A stretch of 18,960 nucleotides of DNA from JANRLJ01 sp034437895. Its GTDB lineage: Bacteria > Chloroflexota > Anaerolineae > Aggregatilineales > Phototrophicaceae. The translations under genes were made by a program, and so were the position numbers. The stretch is taken from NCBI GenBank assembly GCA_034437895.1, contig DAOTTO010000571.1, positions 1 through 18,960 of the forward strand, given 5' to 3'. Below are positions 6,181 to 13,727 of the stretch, in pieces; the stretch's first letter is position 1, and each line of letters opens with the position of its first letter. The notes under the pieces are model-generated. The model made no database searches and had not been told where the DNA came from. It saw only the letters and a program-made list of their open reading frames with translations.

Positions 6181-6480
6181 ATGAGCGCCGCGATTCCCGA
6201 AAAAGTAGACTTGAGCAAATATATCGAAATGCGCGAGGGTCGCGCCAATATTCGCGGGCGGCGGCTGCCAGTAGCCTATCTTGCCTCGGCACAGCGTGTT
6301 AATCATTACTCGATTTCCGATCTTATGGATAGCTATACCTTGACCGAAGAACAGGTGTTAGCCGCCTTATTGTATTACTGCGAACATCAGGCCGAAATTG
6401 ACGCGCAAGACGCGGAAGACCTGCGAGTCTCCGATGAGATGATGAAATTGTACGGCGGCAGAAAGCCGGGACAAGCATGA
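6181..6480 (+). CDS. DUF433 antitoxin, array unit 4
   Basis: 99 residues, beginning MSAAIPEKVD (Val4 replaced by Ala). Residues 31-66 match unit 1 almost exactly (one Ala-to-Ser change in SISDLMDSY). One Arg in the Y-Y-R-E-H block is Cys here (TGC). The tail (D-A-E-D-L-R-V-S-D-E-M-M-K-L) is a private variant most like unit 2. A GAGGAG site in the 31-bp linker (6150-6180) drives initiation. Overlap with the toxin is at 6477-6480. Confidence 0.88.
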   Translation: MSAAIPEKVDLSKYIEMREGRANIRGRRLPVAYLASAQRVNHYSISDLMDSYTLTEEQVLAALLYYCEHQAEIDAQDAEDLRVSDEMMKLYGGRKPGQA

Positions 6481-6821
6481 TCGGGTTTTACTTTGATGAA
6501 CACATGGATCGCAAGGTTACGAGGGCGCTGATAAAGCGTGGTTATCATGTCGTGATGGCGGTTGATGTGGGGATGGAGGCGAAAGATGACGACACTGAAC
6601 ATCTTCCCTACGCCACAGAAAACAATCTGGTGATGGTCACATTTGACCAACCATTTGCCGGACGCACGATGTCACGCAGCGATCACAAAGGGTTGATTTA
6701 TCTTGCTCAACGCATTCGTGAAGATATTGGCAACATCATTGAAGTATTGGTGGATTTTGCCGAACTGTATGATCCCGAAAAAGATGCTGGACAAGTCTAT
6801 TGGCTTCCTTGGAGGTCTTAG
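6477..6821 (+). CDS. DUF5615 PIN-like toxin, array unit 4
   Basis: 114 residues ending YWLPWRS, so this copy keeps the full-length C-terminus. Residues 1-33 match unit 1. The middle block ATENNLVMVTFDQPFAGRTM keeps the conserved Asp. The variable region (CL replaced by YL at about 75, then AQRIREDIGNIIEVLVDF) combines unit 2-like and unit 3-like pieces. All acidic candidate ligands are present. It is the last complete toxin, and downstream only a stub of another unit remains before ppk1. Confidence 0.85.
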   Translation: MIGFYFDEHMDRKVTRALIKRGYHVVMAVDVGMEAKDDDTEHLPYATENNLVMVTFDQPFAGRTMSRSDHKGLIYLAQRIREDIGNIIEVLVDFAELYDPEKDAGQVYWLPWRS

Positions 6822-6937
6822 TTTATGTGTGAGGGTTGCACAAAATGAGCGCGATAATTCCCGTTAAATGGATTTTAACGACTCACCAATCAAAATACGT
6901 TACAATCTTGAGCTATTGTTTAATATTTTTTAGATAA
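6822..6937 (+). pseudogene. 5' stub of a fifth DUF433 antitoxin copy
   Basis: After unit 4, the linker is recognisable (GTTTATGTGTGAGGGTTGCA) and the frame at 6845 opens MSAIIPVK, matching the MSAVIPEK of the other units at the same 664-bp spacing. Similarity ends after about eight codons. The rest (WILTTHQSK and onward, stop at 6935-6937) is unrelated and AT-rich and runs into the ppk1 upstream region. The GAGGAG ribosome binding site has decayed to GAGGG. It is either the product of a deletion or the edge of the amplified segment. Confidence 0.7.
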
Positions 6938-6949
6938 AGTCCCTAGCCT

Positions 6950-9103
6950 ATGTCCGAAAATACACATCTTACAAAGCCAATCGAATTGAATGCCGAAACC
7001 TTTACCAACCGTGAACTGAGTGCGCTGGAATTTAACCGCCGCATCCTCGCGCTGGCGCAAGACCCTGATGTGCCGCTGTTGGAGCGAGTCAAATTTCTGG
7101 CGATTGTTGGCAGCAACTTGGATGAATTTTTCATGGTGCGGGTGCCGTCTTATCATCAAAAGATCAAGTTAGGACTCAGCACCACCCGCCCCGATGGCTA
7201 TACCCCGACGCAGCTACTGGCGGAAATTCACAAGCGCGTACTCGATATTATGACAGAACAGCGCACGACGATGCAAAGTGTGCTTTCGGAATTAGAGGGT
7301 CGCGGGGTGTTCATCCGCAAATTGAACGAACTTAAGCCGCATCAGCGTGAAGCCGTGCGCTTATATTTTTATGAGGAAGTGTTCCCCGTACTCACGCCGT
7401 TGGCTGCCGATCATGCCCGTCCTTTCCCGTTTATTTCCAACCTCAGCTTAAACGTCGCTGTCTATCTTGAGCACGACGATGCACAGAACAACGGTCAATA
7501 TGATGACCAATTAGAATTCGTGCGGATTAAAGTCCCCGAAGATATGCCGCGCCTCGTGAATTTAGATCGTGTCGTTAATAAATATTCGGTGTGCTACGAC
7601 TGTCAGGATAATTTTATCTGGATTGAGGATGTCATCTCGGATAATCTCGACCTGCTGTTTCCGGGCATGAAAGTGATGGAACATCATCCCTTCCGTGTTA
7701 CGCGGGATGCTGACATCGACTATGAGCATGAGTTCGACGAAGAAGAACTGGAAGACATCAGCGAAATTATTGAGGCAGGGGTCCGGGAACGACGTTTTGG
7801 CTCGGTCACGCGCTTAAGTGTTCCAGAGAGCATCAGTTCACGAATGCTGGATCGCCTCATTTATGAATTAGAGGTCGAGCAAGACCGTGATGTCTATATG
7901 CTGGATGGCGCATTAGGGTCTGCCAGTTTATTTGAACTTTATGACCTAGATCGTCCGGCGCTGAAATATTCGGTACATACACCGCGACTGCTGGAAAATT
8001 TACCGAGCGGCCCCCAACTTTTTAACGCCATTCGTGAGCGTGATATTTTGCTCTTTCATCCCTATGATTCGTTCATGCTAGTGGAAGAATTCTTCCGCAT
8101 CGCCGCCCGTGACCCACAGGTGTTGGCGATTAAGGCGACCTTGTACCGCGTCGGTAAAAATTCACCGATTGTACGGGCGTTGATGGAAGCCCGTGACAAT
8201 GATAAGCAAGTCGCCGTACTGGTGGAACTTAAAGCCCGTTTTGATGAAGAAAATAATTTGGACTGGGCGCGACAGATGGAACATAAAGGCGTTCATGTCA
8301 CCTACGGCGTGGAAAAACTAGCGATGAAGACGCACGCCAAAATCGCCCTGGTCATCCGCAAAGAAGGCGATGGTTTGCGCCGTTATGTCCATCTCGGCAC
8401 GGGTAATTACAACGCCAGCACCGCCCGTCTTTACACCGATCTGGGTTTGCTGACGGCGGACAAGGAAATCGCGGAAGATGCGACACGTCTCTTTAATCGC
8501 TTAACCGGATATGCACCCACCACCACCTACAAACGTCTTTTGATCGCACCAGAATATCTGCATCCGGCGCTGGTCGCGCTGGTCGAGAATGAAATCAAAG
8601 CGGCAAAGGCTGGCAAACCTGCTCGTCTGATCTTCAAGATGAATCAGCTTGAAGAGGATGTCATGACAGAAAAACTTTATGAAGCCTCGCAAGCGGGGGT
8701 CAAAATTGATCTGATTATTCGCGGACTATGCTGCTTGCGTCCCGGACTGCCCGGCATCAGCGAGAACATCCGTGTTATCAGTGTACTCGGACGCTTTTTG
8801 GAACATGCGCGGATTTATTATTTCCAGAACGCGCCGGAAAATCAGCGGATTTACGCAGGCAGTGCGGATTTGATGCGGCGTAATCTGTTGAATCGGGTGG
8901 AAACGGTGTTCCCAGTGCTTGAGCCGCGTTTGCAAAAGCGGGTGATGCGTCTGCTGGCGACGGATTTACGCAGCAACGCGACGACGTGGTTGTTGCAATC
9001 CGACGGCACCTATCAACGGGCGGAACGCGCTGAAGATGAACCACTGATCGACAGTCACATCATTTTCATGCAAGACAGCGCCGGGCTGGATGTGATGCCC
9101 TAA
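6950..9103 (+). CDS. ppk1: Polyphosphate kinase 1
   Basis: A 717-residue Ppk1, which reversibly polymerises the terminal phosphate of ATP into inorganic polyphosphate. All landmark regions are present: N-terminal RELSALEFNRRIL and SNLDEFFMVR (21-64), the head domain, the first catalytic region MKTHAKIALV with the phosphohistidine at H462, GTGNYN (483-488), and the second conserved histidine H619 in GRFLEHARIYYF. The arginine-rich SADLMRRNLLNRVE (638-651) is also standard. Length is normal for the family. ATG 6950 is the first in-frame start and there is no strong Shine-Dalgarno sequence. A TACAAT at 6901-6906 is a possible -10 box inside the fifth TA stub. recO starts 5 bp after the stop, so the two genes form an operon. 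Polyphosphate also links to stress and TA biology in other bacteria, but nothing here proves such a link. Confidence 0.97.
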   Translation: MSENTHLTKPIELNAETFTNRELSALEFNRRILALAQDPDVPLLERVKFLAIVGSNLDEFFMVRVPSYHQKIKLGLSTTRPDGYTPTQLLAEIHKRVLDIMTEQRTTMQSVLSELEGRGVFIRKLNELKPHQREAVRLYFYEEVFPVLTPLAADHARPFPFISNLSLNVAVYLEHDDAQNNGQYDDQLEFVRIKVPEDMPRLVNLDRVVNKYSVCYDCQDNFIWIEDVISDNLDLLFPGMKVMEHHPFRVTRDADIDYEHEFDEEELEDISEIIEAGVRERRFGSVTRLSVPESISSRMLDRLIYELEVEQDRDVYMLDGALGSASLFELYDLDRPALKYSVHTPRLLENLPSGPQLFNAIRERDILLFHPYDSFMLVEEFFRIAARDPQVLAIKATLYRVGKNSPIVRALMEARDNDKQVAVLVELKARFDEENNLDWARQMEHKGVHVTYGVEKLAMKTHAKIALVIRKEGDGLRRYVHLGTGNYNASTARLYTDLGLLTADKEIAEDATRLFNRLTGYAPTTTYKRLLIAPEYLHPALVALVENEIKAAKAGKPARLIFKMNQLEEDVMTEKLYEASQAGVKIDLIIRGLCCLRPGLPGISENIRVISVLGRFLEHARIYYFQNAPENQRIYAGSADLMRRNLLNRVETVFPVLEPRLQKRVMRLLATDLRSNATTWLLQSDGTYQRAERAEDEPLIDSHIIFMQDSAGLDVMP

Positions 9104-9108
9104 CGCCT

Positions 9109-9870
9109 ATGCCACTATCAGAACGCGCATTCCGCACCCACACGCTCATCCTCAAGCGGCGTGATTTTGGCGAAGCTGACCGCCTGCTGACCCTTATCAC
9201 GCCCGATCACGGCAAAATTGAGGTGATTGCTAAGGGCGCACGTAAACCCAACAGCACCAAAACGGGTCATGTTGAGCTATTCACAAAAGCAGATATGCTC
9301 ATCCATCGCGGACGCGACCTCGACATCGCGCAGCAAGCCGAGATGATTGACCCGTATCAAGCGCTGCGGGAAGATTTAAACCGGGGCGCGTATGCCAGTT
9401 ATGCGGCGGAGTTGATGGATCGCTTTACTATATCGGGCGATGAAGATATGCATATCCTGTTTGATCTCCTCGCGGAAACCTTCCAACGGCTGTGTGTAGA
9501 AAACGACCTCCCCCTCGTCGCACGTTATTACGAGATTCGTCTGTTAGATACAGTCGGCTTCCGACCTGAATTGAACGAATGCGTGTTCAGTCATGAGGAA
9601 CTGCGCCCGGAAGATCAATTTTTTAGTAATGCCGAAGGCGGAGTCGTCAGTCCACAGGCCGCAAAAAACAGCACCGCGCTCGTGCCACTTTCGCTTAACG
9701 CCCTCAAGCTGCTGCGGCATCTCCAGCGCAGCCCGTATTCACAGGTGCAAGCGCTGCAAATTTCGCCACAGCTTCATACCGAAGTTGAGCGCTTGATGCT
9801 CGGTTACATCACCTATCTCTTGGAACGCCGCCTGCAAAGCGTCGATTTTATCCGCAAGATTAGAGCGTAG
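9109..9870 (+). CDS. recO: DNA repair protein RecO
   Basis: A 253-residue RecO, the mediator that works with RecR and RecF to load RecA onto SSB-coated single-stranded DNA and to anneal strands. The N-terminal OB fold reads THTLILKRRDFGEADRLLTL and H-G-K-I-E-V-I-A-K-G-A-R-K-P-N-S (34-49), which is diagnostic. The helical C-terminal part includes YYEIRLLDTVGFRPELNEC (140-158). The family's four-cysteine zinc site is degenerate: C158 and possibly H162 remain, but the second pair after the G-G of EGGVV is S-P-Q instead of C-x-x-C. The gene begins 5 bp after ppk1, and translation is probably coupled. The start ATG aligns well with family N-termini. Confidence 0.95.
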   Translation: MPLSERAFRTHTLILKRRDFGEADRLLTLITPDHGKIEVIAKGARKPNSTKTGHVELFTKADMLIHRGRDLDIAQQAEMIDPYQALREDLNRGAYASYAAELMDRFTISGDEDMHILFDLLAETFQRLCVENDLPLVARYYEIRLLDTVGFRPELNECVFSHEELRPEDQFFSNAEGGVVSPQAAKNSTALVPLSLNALKLLRHLQRSPYSQVQALQISPQLHTEVERLMLGYITYLLERRLQSVDFIRKIRA

Positions 9871-9907
9871 AGAGCAGTTAGCGATTAGCTTTTAGCTCAA
9901 TATACAG

Positions 9908-9935
9908 CTTGGCGCTCTTGGTGTCTTAGTGGTTC
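9908..9935 (+). repeat. Short CTTGGYG-type iterated motif
   Basis: Three imperfect units of 8-9 bp follow one another: CTTGGCGCT, CTTGGTGT and CTTAGTGG, ending in TTC. Similar three-unit strings occur as dispersed intergenic sequences in many bacteria, as I recall. Here it lies in the 98-bp gap between the convergent recO and MmcQ/YjbR genes. No thymine-tailed hairpin terminator is obvious in the gap. Confidence 0.4.
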
Positions 9936-9968
9936 CAATTTTTCGTATGCCTTTCGCCGATTTCATAA

Positions 9969-10346
9969 TCAAGCAGAGGAGGCTTTATCGTAAGCGGCGA
10001 CGAGGCGTTTAGGAGCGCGTCTGCGCCATGCCTGCTCAAAATGCTGGCGGAGGTCATCCGGGTGTATTTGGGGGAGGCGAATCAACACCATTTCCCAACC
10101 GACATAATGATCGGTGATGAAATAAATGTCTGGTTCCAGTGCAGTCAACATATCAATATCGAATTGATCCATCTTGAGGGCGAGCGTTTCGCCATCTTCC
10201 TTAAGAACCGCCAGGAATTTTTCCCGCACCCGAAAAGACGGGTTTCCGTGTGTAAATCCTTCCTCGACTTCGGGCAGGGCTAAGGCAATCTCGCGCAAGG
10301 CATCGAAGGTAACGTGGGGGATATTGTCTTGAAGATTTTCGCTCAT
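9969..10346 (-). CDS. MmcQ/YjbR family protein
   Basis: A 125-residue protein of the MmcQ/YjbR (CyaY-like fold) family, whose biochemical role is not established. Typical features are LREIALALPEVEEGFTHGNP (18-37), the F-R-V-R-E-K-F-L-A-V-L block (38-48), D-I-Y-F-I-T-D-H-Y-V-G-W (74-85) and the closing W-R-R-R-A-P-K-R-L. The start at 10346 is preferred over an in-frame ATG at 10361 because GGAG lies 9 nt upstream of the former and nothing does so for the latter. It lies 31 bp after the GNAT gene on the same strand, so the two probably share a transcript. Confidence 0.88.
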   Translation of the reverse strand: MSENLQDNIPHVTFDALREIALALPEVEEGFTHGNPSFRVREKFLAVLKEDGETLALKMDQFDIDMLTALEPDIYFITDHYVGWEMVLIRLPQIHPDDLRQHFEQAWRRRAPKRLVAAYDKASSA

Positions 10347-10377
10347 GGTAAACGACTCCATTCGTAAATCATTTGTT

Positions 10378-10935
10378 CTACGATTGAGTTATAGCATACC
10401 ATGTTTCTGCGGTCAGTGTAAACATCACTTCCTCAATTTGCCCGCCGTGCAGCCATGTTTTATGCGGCAGCGCCCCCGTATAGGTAAAGCCTAATCGTTC
10501 CGGGATAGCACGGCTGCGAATATTTTCGCTGGCGCAGCGGATGAGAATCGTCTCTAAGCTCATTTCGCCAAAAGCATGATTTAAAAGCGCGTGGCAGGAG
10601 CGCGTGACCAATCCGCGCCCTTCATACGCTGCGCTGATCCAATAGCCAATCTCGCTGCGGCGGTTGATCCAATCGACATAGACCAGTCCGATTTTGCCGA
10701 CGGGCTGCCCTTTAAAGTAGATGACGAGATCAATCCCATCATCATCGACACGTTTGTCTACCAAACGGTCAATCAAAGCGCGAACATCCGCCAGCGTCCA
10801 CAGCGAATCCGGCCAATTTTGCCAGCGGCGCAAATACGCCCGATTGCGGTCAATCAGCGCATAGATAGCCAACGCATGGGCGCGTTCTACGAGCCGAAGT
10901 TCAAGATCAGCGTCAATTTTGTGGGGAAAACGCAT
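10378..10935 (-). CDS. RimJ/RimL-type GNAT N-acetyltransferase
   Basis: A 185-residue acetyltransferase of the RimJ/RimL type (acetylation of protein N-termini or small amines, substrate unknown). It begins with the L-R-L-V-E-R-A-H-A-L-A-I-Y pattern, continues with LRRWQNWPDS (35-44), and has the core EIGYWISAAYEGRGLVTRSC (95-114), where the acetyl-CoA loop is E-G-R-G. C-terminal I-R-C-A-S-E-N-I-R-S-R-A-I-P-E-R-L-G-F is the usual final motif. AAGGA lies 9 nt before the ATG, and TACAAT at 10967-10962 is a good -10 box 26 bp upstream. The product is 5' of the MmcQ/YjbR gene in the same operon. Confidence 0.92.
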   Translation of the reverse strand: MRFPHKIDADLELRLVERAHALAIYALIDRNRAYLRRWQNWPDSLWTLADVRALIDRLVDKRVDDDGIDLVIYFKGQPVGKIGLVYVDWINRRSEIGYWISAAYEGRGLVTRSCHALLNHAFGEMSLETILIRCASENIRSRAIPERLGFTYTGALPHKTWLHGGQIEEVMFTLTAETWYAITQS

Positions 10936-10961
10936 AGGTTCACATCCTTGAGTGCGTGTTT

Positions 10962-10967
10962 ATTGTA
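10962..10967 (-). promoter_or_regulatory. -10 box of the GNAT-MmcQ/YjbR operon
   Basis: TACAAT on the minus strand, preceded by TG, 26 bp before the GNAT start codon. No convincing -35 hexamer is seen 17 bp upstream. The box lies in the 124-bp gap shared with the divergent priA promoter. Confidence 0.4.
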
Positions 10968-11025
10968 CATCAAACTGAGGGATTGATCTTGGTGCGCTCA
11001 ACAGGAAGAATACGATTCGCCGTTA

Positions 11026-11052
11026 TTGACCTGTGCTTATTTCTGCTATGAT
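11026..11052 (+). promoter_or_regulatory. priA promoter giving a leaderless transcript
   Basis: TTGACC (11026-11031) is followed after 15 bp by an extended -10, TGCTATGAT (11044-11052). Transcription should begin about 7 bp later, at or next to the A of the ATG at 11060. No Shine-Dalgarno sequence precedes that ATG. A leaderless mRNA follows if the promoter is real. Confidence 0.55.
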
Positions 11053-11059
11053 TGCCATT

Positions 11060-13612
11060 ATGAATTATGCAAAAATCGCCATTGATGCCCCGGTTGAGGG
11101 CGCGTTTCATTATCATATTCCGGCGGAATTGGACGGCGTGATCGTCCCCGGTCATCTCGTGCGCGTGGGATTTCGCACCGCGATGCAGCCGGGAATCGTG
11201 GTTGCGTTGGACGACGAGAGTCCGGTTGAAATCACCAAACCGATCATCGAACTGCTCGACCCGCAGCCCGTCGTCACCGCGCAGCAGATCGCTCTCGCGC
11301 ATTGGATCAGCACCCAAACGTTGGCTCCACTAGGTCAATGCCTGTGGTTGATGCTGCCGCCGGGACTCGTTGGACGGCGTGATGTTTTGCTGACGCTGCT
11401 GCAAACCGACGTTATCCTCTCCGACCCGCTGCAAGCCCAATTGGTTGATTTGCTGGCGCGGCGGGGATCACTGCGCGGCGACCAGTTGAACAGATCGCTT
11501 AAACAGTGGGAAAAGGCGGCGGATCCGCTGGTGAAGGCGCAAATCATCAAGACCGAATCGATTTTGGGGCCGGCGCGTGTCCGTCCACAGTCGATTCAGG
11601 TCGCAGCGTTGGCGATTCATCCTGAGCGCGTCCCCGATGTGCTGCCCGACTTGCCGCCGCGCACCCATGCCATGAGCGAAAGTATCTTGCGCGTCCTCGC
11701 CCGCGAGACAAAGCCTGTCGAAGTCAGTTGGGTGTATGCCCAAACTGATGCAAAACTCGCTGATCTCAAGCGGCTGGCTGATCTCGGTCTGGTTTGGTTG
11801 GGTGAAAAAAAGACGTGGCGCGATTCGCTGGCGAAACAGACCTTTGTACCGATTGCTGCGCCCAAGCTGACGGCGGCGCAAGCAGCGGTGTGGGCGGAGG
11901 TTCAGAGGGCAGCGGGGTTGATTGGGGAGGCTGGGAGGGGGTTTGGATTCCTCCTACACGGCGTAACGGGCAGCGGCAAAACCGAGATTTACCTCCGCGC
12001 CATCGAGCAAACGCTCGCGCAAGGACGGCAGGCTATTTTCCTCGTGCCAGAAATTGCGCTCACGCCGCAAACCCTCCGGCGCGTGGCGGCACGTTTTCCG
12101 GGTCGCGTGGCGGTGGTTCCAGAAGACGGCTTTGATGAGGAAGGCAAAATCGCGCTCTATCACAGCGGCTTGAGCATAGGGGAACGTTACGATACCTGGC
12201 GACGTGCCAGAGACGGCATGATCGGCGTAGTCGTGGGGACGCGCTCCTCCCTGTTCACGCCGCTGCCCGATGTCGGGCTGATTATCCTTGATGAAGAGCA
12301 TGATGACAGCTACAAGCAGTCGCCGTCCGGTACGCCGCCTTATTATCATGCGCGGGATGTGGCGGAAGAGATGATGCGAGCGAATAATGGCACGTTGATT
12401 CTCGGCAGCGCCACGCCTTCCATCGCCACGATACTGCGGGCGGAACGCGGCGAACTCACCTATCTTCGGCTGCCAGATCGCATTATGGGGCATCGCGCCC
12501 ACATCGCGGAGCAATCGGCAGGCGTGGGTGTTTTGCCGCTCTATCGTCCATCGGAAAGCGATCAAACCGACGCGCTGACGATTGATCTGCCGCCCATTGA
12601 AGTGGTCGATATGCGGGCGGAACTCCGCGCAGGCAATACAGGTATGTTCAGCCATGCCCTCACCGCCGCACTTTCGGAAACGTTAGCGCGGGACGAGCAA
12701 GCAATCCTCTTTTTGAATCGGCGCGGCTCGTCGAGTTATGTCTTTTGCCGCGATTGTGGGTATGTGGCGGGATGTCCGCGCTGTGATATGCCGCTGACCT
12801 ATCATCAGAGCGGGGTAGCCCTGCGCTGTCATTACTGCGGACATCAAGAACCGAGTCCCACGACTTGCCCAAAATGCAGCTCTAAGCGCATCCGATTTTT
12901 TGGTGCAGGGACGCAGCAGGTGGAAGAAGCGGTGAAAGCCGCGTTCCCGCAGGCGGTTGTGCTGCGTTGGGATGCGGATAGTGCTGCCAAGCAGGGCGCA
13001 CATGACTTGATCTTAGATCGCTTTATCCACCGCCAAGCTAATATCTTAATCGGGACGCAGATGATTGCTAAGGGGCTAGATTTGCCGCTGGTGACGTTGG
13101 TCGGCGTAGTCAGCGCGGATACCGGACTCGGCCTACCGGATTTCCGAGCAGGAGAGCGTACCTTCCAAATCCTCACGCAGGTCGCGGGACGGGCGGGACG
13201 CGGTGTTTTAGGCGGACGAGTCGTGCTGCAAACCTATCAGCCCGACCATTACGCCATTGCCGCCGCCGCCCATCACGACTATGCCGCCTTTTATCAGCAG
13301 GAAATTGCTCACCGTCGGGAATTAGGCTATCCGCCCTTTCGGCGGATGGCGCGGCTGTTATTTCGGGATGAGCGCGAAGCAAAAGCGCGGGATTCTGCCC
13401 AGCGCACCGCCGATTTGCTGCGGGTGCGCTTAGAAAAAGCCGAGATGAGCGACAGCGTGTTGATTGGCCCCGCGCCCTGTTTTTTGAGCCGGATTAATCG
13501 GCTTTATCGCTGGCATATTATCCTGCGCGGGAGCGATCCAGCGCGAGATTTACGCGCCATCGAACTCCCGCGTGATTGTATTGCCGATATTGACCCGCTG
13601 GATATTCTTTAA
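11060..13612 (+). CDS. priA: Primosomal replication restart helicase PriA
   Basis: An 850-residue 3'-5' helicase that reloads the replisome at stalled forks. The N-terminal DNA-binding part starts MNYAKIAIDAPVEGAFHYHI. Helicase motifs are Walker A GVTGSGKTEIYL (K at about 307), the Walker B box LDEEHDDSYKQ (about 410-420), GSATPS (about 449-454) and the C-terminal R-A-G-E-R-T-F-Q-I-L-T-Q-V-A-G-R-A-G-R-G. Eight cysteines in four pairs (about 563-606, from CRDC to CPKC) form the expected zinc sites. ATG 11060 is preferred to a GTG at 11033: the latter overlaps the promoter, has no ribosome binding site and adds nine residues not typical of the family. The terminal gap of 115 bp before the convergent TPR gene shows no strong terminator hairpin. 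Confidence 0.96.
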   Translation: MNYAKIAIDAPVEGAFHYHIPAELDGVIVPGHLVRVGFRTAMQPGIVVALDDESPVEITKPIIELLDPQPVVTAQQIALAHWISTQTLAPLGQCLWLMLPPGLVGRRDVLLTLLQTDVILSDPLQAQLVDLLARRGSLRGDQLNRSLKQWEKAADPLVKAQIIKTESILGPARVRPQSIQVAALAIHPERVPDVLPDLPPRTHAMSESILRVLARETKPVEVSWVYAQTDAKLADLKRLADLGLVWLGEKKTWRDSLAKQTFVPIAAPKLTAAQAAVWAEVQRAAGLIGEAGRGFGFLLHGVTGSGKTEIYLRAIEQTLAQGRQAIFLVPEIALTPQTLRRVAARFPGRVAVVPEDGFDEEGKIALYHSGLSIGERYDTWRRARDGMIGVVVGTRSSLFTPLPDVGLIILDEEHDDSYKQSPSGTPPYYHARDVAEEMMRANNGTLILGSATPSIATILRAERGELTYLRLPDRIMGHRAHIAEQSAGVGVLPLYRPSESDQTDALTIDLPPIEVVDMRAELRAGNTGMFSHALTAALSETLARDEQAILFLNRRGSSSYVFCRDCGYVAGCPRCDMPLTYHQSGVALRCHYCGHQEPSPTTCPKCSSKRIRFFGAGTQQVEEAVKAAFPQAVVLRWDADSAAKQGAHDLILDRFIHRQANILIGTQMIAKGLDLPLVTLVGVVSADTGLGLPDFRAGERTFQILTQVAGRAGRGVLGGRVVLQTYQPDHYAIAAAAHHDYAAFYQQEIAHRRELGYPPFRRMARLLFRDEREAKARDSAQRTADLLRVRLEKAEMSDSVLIGPAPCFLSRINRLYRWHIILRGSDPARDLRAIELPRDCIADIDPLDIL

Positions 13613-13727
13613 GTCCGCCGAGAGTAACACACAGGTCACTATTTACACCCACGAAAATAGACACCGCTGATTTTTTCTTCAGGTGAGTCGATTTTGGCGA
13701 TAAGTTTTGTTCAAGCGTGGATATGAT

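Larger units (their letters stand above)
4191..6870 (+). repeat. Tandem array of four complete TA units plus a 5' stub
   Basis: The antitoxin start codons lie at 4191, 4855, 5518, 6181 and 6845, giving periods of 664, 663, 663 and 664 bp. Each unit holds linker, ribosome binding site, DUF433 gene and DUF5615 gene. Similarity is near identity over several blocks (first 90 bp of every antitoxin, the antitoxin 3' end with the toxin start) and lower between them. The linkers share the text TTAGTTTATCTTGAGGAGTA. No transposase or long terminal repeat borders the array, so unequal recombination between copies is the simplest origin. Confidence 0.9.

Noticed and set aside
4191..6821. CRISPR-like array
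   Set aside because: The 663-bp periodicity comes from repeated protein-coding pairs, not from short repeats and spacers.
9871..9968. Hairpin terminator after recO
   Set aside because: Only imperfect pairing (GAGC with GCTC) and no thymine run was found.
11033..11059. Upstream GTG start for PriA
   Set aside because: No ribosome binding site, overlaps the predicted promoter, and adds nine residues before a clear family N-terminus beginning at ATG 11060.
13613..13727. Terminator between priA and the convergent TPR gene
   Set aside because: No stem of useful length precedes the T run at 13671-13677.
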